Below, one piece after another: positions 55,718 to 64,000 of a stretch of 64,000 bases of DNA. The notes beneath the pieces were generated by a model. It was not told where the DNA came from, made no database searches, and worked only from the letters and a program-made list of their open reading frames with translations. The stretch covers positions 467,001-531,000 of the forward strand of contig JAYKKM010000452.1 in assembly GCA_035772405.1 (NCBI GenBank). Reading direction: 5' to 3'. The position numbers and the translations under genes were made by a program. Position 1 is the stretch's first letter, and each line of letters begins with the position of its first letter. Source of the stretch: Chrysogorgia sp. JL179-B06 (lineage: Eukaryota; Cnidaria; Anthozoa; Scleralcyonacea; Chrysogorgiidae).

Positions 55718-56354
55718 CTAAAAAGCAACAAGCGCTTTCCGTATTCTACCATTACCATCAGAAAAAGGATGAATGGTTTCAAAAATAAAATAAATCAATA
55801 CTGATATATTTTTTTTAAATATTTTTTTACGTAAAATTCATCTAAATGTTGCATATATGTTCAATATCAAGAGGATCAACACCCTCATGAAAACCAACAT
55901 ATCTTTTTTTTTACTGTATTTTCCAGCATTCATTAAATGTTGCATTGATATTTCATGAATAGCTTTACAACATTCACTTATTTTCCATTTTTGATTCCAT
56001 TTTTTAAAATTTTCGAAGGGCAAAATAAAATTTTGCACATTTCATCCAAAAATCTTTTTCATTTTCTTCGTCTTCTTCCATTCGTATAACATCATAAGCA
56101 AACACTTTAAATTGTATACACTTTTTTAATTCCATTTTTTTTACATACACTTTTGTTCAATAATACTTTTATAAAAATTTTCCCAATTGACATTCGAACT
56201 GTCCTCTACGTACTCGTTATTCATGAAAAGAATATCATAAACTTTCAAAAGAAATTAATTTATAGTTCAATGCTAGTTCTATATAGTTTCTTATCAAAAC
56301 AAATAAATTTACTTCTTCTTTATTCGTCATAAATATCCATGCAAATTCTTGCAT
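55718..56354 (-). pseudogene. Fic-domain protein (AMP transferase-like), broken
   Basis: The Fic signature HPFSDGNGRIRK is encoded at 55741-55771 (catalytic His and the phosphate-binding GNGR loop), preceded by ISVLIYFIFETI and, in other frames, EISMQHLMNAGKY and YVGFHEGVDPLDIEH, which fit helices 2-3 and the segment before the active site. The start may be ATG 56135 or, over a further frame change, ATG 56354. At least four shifts. Fic enzymes attach AMP or related groups to Ser, Thr or Tyr of target proteins. No inhibitory S/TxxxE motif is evident. A Fic gene is not a usual Polinton gene to my knowledge. Confidence 0.7.
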
Positions 56355-56369
56355 CTTATATGTCAAAAT

Positions 56370-57283
56370 TCATATATTATCAACGCTATCATAGTTAACC
56401 TCCACGGGTAATGCGGCGTGATTTTCCAATGTATTATTGGTTATTTTACCATTTGCCAAATTAAAAACACTTAATTTCAGAGGATCAAAACCAAAAAAAT
56501 TACTTTTTCCATTACAATTTTTATACCGACATTCATGAAAGTTTACTTTACCTTTTTTAGCTCTACATACAAAATTCCAGAAATCATATTTAATCATTCT
56601 TTGAGGGTCGTAATTATTTTTTTGTCTATATAAAAACCTTCCAATAGGGTTATGTTTATGACAATAAAATATAAAACATGATGCGTACATCATAATTTCA
56701 TGAGATGAACATGAATTAAAATAAAAATAAGAATTAAAAACTGAAGGTGCGACCATAAACAAATAAATACTTAAAAAAAGATAAAAATCACCTAACGTAT
56801 AATGTATCTTTTTAAATTTGTTTATTAAACTGTCTTTTCCAAAACCCTCAACAGAATAAGATAAAAAATTTCTTTTATGTGTTGGATTTTGTAAAAAACC
56901 TGTATAATGATACTTGTCATCGGTTTGATGTGGAAAAGAAATTGTTGACGATTTCCATATCTAAATAACGTGGACGGATCATATATTCGACCTTTACGAT
57001 GGTAGAAATCATCGGGATAAGAACGAATGATTTCACCCCCATATGGAAGCCAATCAAAAATATCATCTCTTGCTTCTTTGAGATAAACAACCCCTTGAAG
57101 ATACCCGATTTCTTTATCTTTTACAATTTCACGACTACATTCCAAAAAGGATATTTCATTTAATTTAAGACAATTCCGTGGAGTATGAATTAATTTTACT
57201 GCCTCTATCAATTTTTCAGCATATTCTGGATTACGCATTTGAAATGACCAAATCTTTCGTGCGGGTGCATAGCTCATCTTCAA
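56370..57283 (-). pseudogene. End gene, right copy (unknown; paralogue of 25258-26414)
   Basis: The 57283 frame has IWSFQMRNPEYAEKLIEAV, then IGYLQGVVYLKEARDDIFDW and YGGEIIRSYPDDFYHRKG. This order resembles the Rep (HUH endonuclease) N-terminus of small circular DNA viruses (F..NN.., H.QG...., W....) but the first His of HLQ is Tyr, so catalysis by that mechanism is doubtful. After a shift near 56900 it continues NFLSYSVEGFGKDSLINKF and ASCFIFYCHKHNPIGRFLYR to a stop at 56370, the part shared with the left copy. TATAAAAA lies 41 bp upstream. Confidence 0.55.
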
Positions 57284-57415
57284 TAAAATAACTGTACAAT
57301 TGTTTTATGATATCATTTTTTATACCCTACGTTTTTTACAAATGAAAAATAATTTTCCCAAAAAATATTCATATAAATAAGCTTATAAGAAACTATTTTT
57401 TTTCATTGAATAATC
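57284..57415. promoter_or_regulatory. Divergent promoter at right end
   Basis: Minus-strand TATAAAAA (57324-57317) serves the gene at 57283. Plus-strand CATATAAATAAG (about 57371) precedes the ATG at 57416. Both spacings are 40-45 bp. Confidence 0.5.
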
Positions 57416-57497
57416 ATGTGGCTGCGATCAAACATTGATTTTGGAGAAGGTGAATCTTATGAATATCTCAAATATTATTATCGTGATGAACCCATTA

Positions 57498-57500
<3 letters not shown>
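57416..57500 (+). pseudogene. Gene start cut off by a (TA)n tract
   Basis: [20 protein letters not shown] and a few more residues, then the frame enters a long TATA array. The product is unknown. It shows that the element once extended to the right of 57.5 kb. Confidence 0.5.
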
Positions 57501-58720
<1,220 letters not shown>

Positions 58721-58879
58721 ATATATATATATTATATACCAACAATCGTATGTGAAAATAAATCACTAAGCAGGCGTAAGGTTTAAGAGCGCTCAATAGC
58801 GGAATCATATAATCGAGGTCGAATTCTGTTGCAACTCCGAGTTTCACTCTATATGCGATCAGTTGCCTGAAGATAGCAT

Positions 58880-59560
58880 GTATTTATAGTCAACAAAAAG
58901 TCCAGTTACGTCAGACGCAAAGGCGTCATCACAGTGTTCGTAAAATAACGATGTTTTAAAAATGAATTCCTTCTGTCGGCACAAGTCAGGATCTGACAAC
59001 TTTCATGATGTAAATGGATTCTAACACCTTCAATTGAAAGGGCGAACGACACTTGGCCAATATTCGGAAATTGGTGTCATTGTAAGAATTAGCGCATTGG
59101 GAATTTTACAGGAGGTGTCGGGAAATGGCAGAATCGCAGTTAATGACCCAGTTAATGAGTGTGGTTCTCGCTGCGTAGGAAGAACTTATCAATAGTTAGG
59201 TGAAAGAATGAAACAACACGTTCCTACTAACATACGCCGAAAAACTGTTCCATTACGCCAACAGCAAAACGACAATGCCGTCAAGACATGATCATTAACT
59301 GCGATTCTGCCATTTCCCGACAGCTCCTGTCAAATTCCCAATGTGCCAATTCTTACAATATGACACCAATTTCCGGATATTGGCAAAGTGTCGTTCTCCC
59401 TTTCAATTGAAGGTGTTAGAATCTAGTATTTACATCAAGTTGTCAGATTCTGACTTGTGCCGACAGAAGGAATTCGTTTTTAAAACATCGTTATTTTAGG
59501 AACACTGTCATGACGCCTTTGCGTCTGACGTAACTGGACTTTTTGTTGACTATAAATACA
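58880..59560. mobile_element. Foldback element with ~270-bp arms
   Basis: The left arm (58880-59146) begins GTATTTATAGTCAACAAAAA; the right arm (59290-59560) ends with its complement TTTTTGTTGACTATAAATAC. The arms agree for most of their length with scattered changes and enclose ~140 bp. No coding capacity; non-autonomous. Confidence 0.85.
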
Positions 59561-59596
59561 TACTATATTATGGTTTTTCTTTAGCAGACGTAGCAC

Positions 59597-60010
59597 TTGA
59601 TAAGTATAGAGGGTGTACAGCGACGAGCTACACGACTATTGCTACCCAACCTGAGTTATACTGAGAGGCTGAAACAACTGGACCTATTACCACTAGTCTA
59701 CCGTAGAGAGGTTAAGGATCTATCAACCTTCTATAAAATGAAATACGGCCAATACAGCTACAATTCCGACTCCTATGTAGAATTTTGTTCCGATACTAGA
59801 CTAAGATCTTTTGCATCTAATAAACTTAGAGTCAATAAATGCAGAACTGAGCTCTTTAAAGGAACCTTTTTCAATAGATTGCCTTATTTATGGAACAATC
59901 TACCGAACAATCTAAGAACAACCAATATTTCACCAACGTCCTTTGTCAAAACTTGTAAAGAATTCTACAAGACTAAGGAATTTAACCTAAAATTTAACCT
60001 TAAAGGTATA
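59597..60010 (+). pseudogene. LINE RT C-terminal fragment
   Basis: IEGVQRRATRLLLPNLSYTE, RLKQLDLLPLVYRREVKDL and FFNRLPYLWNNLPNNLR..F form the tail seen after the thumb in CR1/RTE-like LINE proteins. The open frame runs into a TA tract at 60003. Confidence 0.75.
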
Positions 60011-60105
60011 TATATATATATTATATATATATATACATGTATATATATACATGTATATATGTAATATATATATATATAATATATATATATACATGTACTT
60101 TCATG
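60003..60105. repeat. TA-rich microsatellite
   Basis: (TA)n with ACATGTA interruptions, possibly the LINE 3' tail. Confidence 0.8.
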
Positions 60106-60236
60106 TATATATTACGCTCACCGCTCATGTTGTTTGAGCACTCTCATGGATTGGGCGGAGAGTCTCTCTCAATGAGACGTTTACTGTTTGCATTATGCAT
60201 TGCTCACTGCTCGCAGTTTGAGCACTTTGGTGACTC

Positions 60237-60442
<206 letters not shown>

Positions 60443-60454
60443 AATACTAGCTAG

Positions 60455-60803
60455 GTTGAGCAAAACTCATACCCAGACTCCGCCCTCTATTTGGATTTAG
60501 AAGTTACGACAAAATCTGTTTTAAATACACTGTAAACTATTAAAATGAAAAAAAAATTTTCCTACATTCCTACGGCACAAAATATAGACCGGGTTTTGAA
60601 ACTCGCATAAATTTCTCAAAGTTATTTGAAATTGGTACCAAAAAGCAACAAAGACAACAACTACTCTTCATGTAAGTAATTTTTTATTTCACTTTAATAG
60701 TTTACAGTTTCTTTGAAACAGATTTTGTCGTAACTTGTCATAGAATTATGTATATAGTAAATCCAAACAGAGGGCAGAGTCTGGGTACGAGTTTTGCTCA
60801 AAA
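60455..60803. mobile_element. Inverted-repeat element, ~90-110-bp arms
   Basis: GAGCAAAACTCATACCCAGA at the left and TCTGGGTACGAGTTTTGCTC at the right are inverted copies. The arms also share GTTACGACAAAATCTGTTT and ACTGTAAACTATTAAA. Spacer about 150 bp. TA-rich tracts lie on both sides. Confidence 0.8.
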
Positions 60804-60830
60804 CATAATATAATATAATATTTTTGCTCA

Positions 60831-61112
60831 AATAATAATATATAATATATAATATATAATATATAATATATAATATATAATATACAATATATAGTATATA
60901 GTATATAGTATATAGTATATAGTATATAGTATATAGTATATAATATATAATATATAATATATAATATATAATATATAATATATAATATATAATATATAAT
61001 ATATAATATATAACATATAATATATAATATATAATATATAATATATAATATATAATATATAATATATAATATATAATATATAATATATAATATATAATAT
61101 ATAATATATATA
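60831..61112. repeat. (TAATATA)n heptanucleotide array
   Basis: About 40 copies of a 7-bp unit, with a TATAGTA variant block at 60890-60940. Confidence 0.95.
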
Positions 61113-61788
61113 ATATAAAAACTATATATAACATAAAACTAATAGTTATAGTTTGATTTGACTTCCTGTGCTGTCAGAAGGTCAAGTATTGCCTCGTCGA
61201 TTTCTTCATCTAAGATATAGTGTTATGAATAAATTTGAAACAATGAATATTGCCAAGTTTAATTTTTGAGCACCTATATCAGCAGACAGTGCTAAAAGCC
61301 TTCATTGTGTAAATGGAAAAACAAACGTAAAAATCAGGTTTTATGGAGAAGTATACAATAGTCTAAGTCTTAATTCGGATCTATCAGTTAAGCTGCAAAA
61401 TTTTTGAAGTCTTTAATATAAAAACTAAAAACTTATTTATGGTCTTGGTACATGTATTGTTTCGTTTCCCGCCTTTTCAATAAAATCGTTGTTTCCTTTT
61501 TATACTCTCACACTGACTGCAAAATGACACGAATATATGTTCCATAATTCAATATGAAACTGAAAATGATTGACAGGATTGCCAACGCATGTTAATATAT
61601 AAGTCATATTTCATGTATATTTATAGTAGCTATAGCTTTTTAAAACCTGATAGAGATTTCCGTGGGTAAATAAAGATTAATAACAATAATAATAACATTA
61701 TTACGCAGACAACAACCCGTACTTCTCCAAGAAATGTACAGAGGAAGAAGCTGAAGTTGTTCGAGTCTGGTCTTGTAATCTACTTCAT
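61113..61788. other. No gene recognised
   Basis: Non-coding; a short (AATAAT) run near 61680 may be a LINE tail. Confidence 0.35.
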
Positions 61789-62030
61789 CTAAAATAAGCC
61801 GAGAGGCGCAGCGCTGCACCTGCTCAATTGTGTTCTTATTACGTTTCTTATATCATATTCAAGTGTTGACCTCACCCACGTGGAATAGAGTAAACGTTTT
61901 ACGGTGTGATCATCAATGTCTCTAGAAGTGCGATACAATAGACCAAGCATCCTTTGGGCCTTAGCAACTACATGATCAGTATGGGTGTTCCAGTTTCCAA
62001 CAGACTTCAACCATTTCATCAGTAAACAAC
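61789..62030 (-). pseudogene. LINE RT C-terminal fragment
   Basis: The minus strand reads HTDHVVAKAQRMLGLLYRTS then RDIDDHTVKRLLYSTWVRST and LEYDI, the thumb region of a CR1/Jockey-like RT (H...V..KA...LG.L.R......  L...LVR..LEY). Both ends are missing. Confidence 0.65.
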
Positions 62031-62149
62031 AAACTCTCGCTTCTTACTAGTTTCTATTTTTAAATTGTCACAGCCATCTTCGAACATATTTTACAGCCAT
62101 CTTCGAACATCTTCGAACAGTTCCGGCAGATTTGAGTATACTGATGAAG

Positions 62150-62345
62150 AAATTACCACACCGGTCTGACTTTAGACCGGTATGAACTCATTCGGTTCGC
62201 GGTTTAACAACCGGAATGCATGAGTCAGATCAGTCTGAGGTTATTTTCGAACCGGTCTCATGTAAACGTTAAGTAATTTTAATTGCGACTACTAACTCGT
62301 ACCGGTCCAAGTCCATGTTGGTCTCACGTGATCAGACCGGCCTAA
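62150..62345. repeat. Array of alternating ACCGGTCT / AGACCGGT words
   Basis: At least eight full or partial copies of ACCGGTCT or its complement in ~200 bp, irregularly spaced and in both orientations. Third array of this design in the window. Confidence 0.65.
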
Positions 62346-62873
62346 ATCTCCAGAGCTTCAAATTCATTGCTGCAACTAAGTGCAAAAATTCACAAAAAAA
62401 ACCACAAAATTCATAATTTTGTTGAATCTCTACAATAGTTGGCATAGTAGATTCTCACGGCGATGGGCACGTGACCTCAAAAAATGGGGTATTATATATC
62501 TGCAATTTTTTGTGGGCTTAGAATAAGTGAATGATATCACGTGCATTTAAAATATTATCAATAACAGAAGTCCGTAGTGACAGGAAATTACACGAATCAC
62601 GAAGACGAATTCAATGCGTCCGCCATCTTGAAATTGTTATCCGTTACCAAGACAACGCTGTTGCCAGGCTATAATTAGAGCATAAAATTATGCGAGGGGA
62701 GGGAATTCCAAATTTAAAAGCCAGGACTTAAGTGCACTGAAAAGTTGTGTGTTGCGAGGCTTGAGATGTAATTTTATATCTAAAATTACACTGTAAATCG
62801 CTTCACAATTGTAAGTTATTAATATCATTGTAAAATGCGTAAAATACCAACAAATTTAAACAATTGTATTTAC
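62346..62873. other. No gene recognised
   Basis: Non-coding intronic sequence, with GCCATCTTGAAATTG-like phrases near 62622 of unknown nature. Confidence 0.35.
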
Positions 62874-63167
62874 CAGGATACGGAGTTCTCAATGTTGAGT
62901 ACGTCGATTCACTTCTTCCATCCTCACTTCCCAAATATAAGGCGACACTATAGTCTGCTGAAGGGTAAAGGGTCTCTAAAATATAGGACGATGATCCACG
63001 AGACAAAGTAACTTTTTCTGAGCTGGACATCGGTGAATTTGACCATTGAATTGAAATTCTGAAGGTACTGTCAAAGTGCTGAAGGTAGGCCGGTGTGTTC
63101 CATTCAATGACCATTCTTCTTGACAAATCAAATTTTAAGGTAAGATTCTCCGGGGGATCTTGACGTA
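62874..63167 (-). CDS. Fibronectin type III domain exon (host gene)
   Basis: 294 nt, phase 1-1, bounded on the minus strand by ATTTTAG and GTAAATAC. Encodes RQDPPENLTLKFDLSRRMVI, IEWNTPAYL (conserved W), FRISIQWS, YILETLYPSADYSVALYL (the L.P...Y turn) and STLRTPYP at the end, an FN3 module. Same strand, length and phase as the exon at 15619-15912, so probably the same or a sister gene, upstream in transcription order. Confidence 0.75.
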
Positions 63168-63214
63168 CTAAAATATAATAACCATAATTGATATATATAT
63201 ATATATATATATAT

Positions 63215-63499
<285 letters not shown>

Positions 63500-63529
63500 T
63501 TATATATAAATAATTATATATAAATAAAT

Positions 63530-63640
63530 GAATAAAAAGAGGGACGACAGCGAACTTCGAACAGGAAAATGTTTTATTACAAACGTTTGACCGTTCAGGA
63601 TTCTTCAGTTGTTTGAATAATAAATAAAATAAATAACATA
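63530..63640 (-). other. Possible Penelope-type 3' end
   Basis: On the minus strand CTGAAGAATCCTGAACGGTC is followed by AAACGTTTGTAATAAAAC, similar to the decayed hammerhead plus AAACG end of Penelope-like elements. No coding part. Confidence 0.3.
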
Positions 63641-63745
63641 CAAATAACATACAAATAACGTCCCAATGGGGGATAAAGTTAAAAAATAGAATGGAGGCTG
63701 TGTATTGAACCTAATTATAATTAATTCTATTTTTGGATCGGTATT

Positions 63746-63877
<132 letters not shown>

Positions 63878-64000
63878 TTTAGTCAGTTAGTTTTATCGAC
63901 GTCAGTTTGTGGGGTGTCATGGACTTGTGGTGTGTTGTTTACTTCTTCCGCAATAGTGGATTCTGCGTCTTGTATCTCTTCAATGAGTTCGTCAATTGTC

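Overview
The window is animal (metazoan, probably marine invertebrate) genomic DNA. The evidence is a pair of intron-flanked fibronectin type III exons, a spliced P2X7-like pseudogene, several CR1/RTE-type LINE relics, a GIY-YIG (Penelope-type) fragment, TTAA-target MITEs and very long (TA)n tracts. There are no rRNA or tRNA genes and no prokaryotic operons. The species cannot be told from the sequence.

Layout. 1-9.1 kb: LINE fragments on both strands (one nearly complete on the minus strand, 1.1-4.25 kb; one on the plus strand, 7.4-9.1 kb, with a 2A-like motif), a 152-codon ORF and an integrase N-terminal fragment from a second, older Polinton-like relic. 9.1-23 kb: mostly non-coding repeats, foldback MITEs, host exons (FN3 exon on the minus strand at 15.6-15.9 kb), a Penelope-type endonuclease and a P2X7-like pseudogene. 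About 24.5-57.5 kb: the main find, a strongly AT-rich Polinton/adintovirus-like integrated dsDNA element. 57.9-64 kb: LINE 3' fragments, foldback elements, (TA)n tracts and a second minus-strand FN3 exon (62.87-63.17 kb). The two FN3 exons have the same length (294 nt) and phase (1-1), so the whole virus-like element may sit in a ~47 kb intron of one host gene.

The virus-like element has two convergent blocks. Plus strand: protein-primed family B DNA polymerase (35.3-41.95 kb), A32/FtsK-type packaging ATPase, small basic pX-like protein. Minus strand, read from the right: a gene of unknown function, a Fic-domain gene, an acidic gene, retrovirus-type integrase, minor capsid (penton) protein, an unknown gene, a small basic protein, double-jelly-roll major capsid protein, two charged genes and an adenovirus-type maturation protease. 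The left third carries accessory genes: a SET-domain protein, a KGG-motif protein under a promoter with two CArG boxes, a CRE and a TATA box, a Pro-rich acidic protein and several unknowns. Two diverged copies of one unknown gene lie at the two ends, both pointing inward. Many genes have their own TATA box 35-80 bp before the start codon.

The element is dead or badly read. Nearly every long gene carries frameshifts (many in A/T homopolymers) and some carry in-frame stops. A 3.5 kb block replaces the polymerase palm core, a 5 kb block full of minisatellites and a twin-primed LINE separates the two gene blocks, and two near-identical 454 bp TTAA MITEs sit in the left part. No protein was reconstructed; breaks are described only by position.
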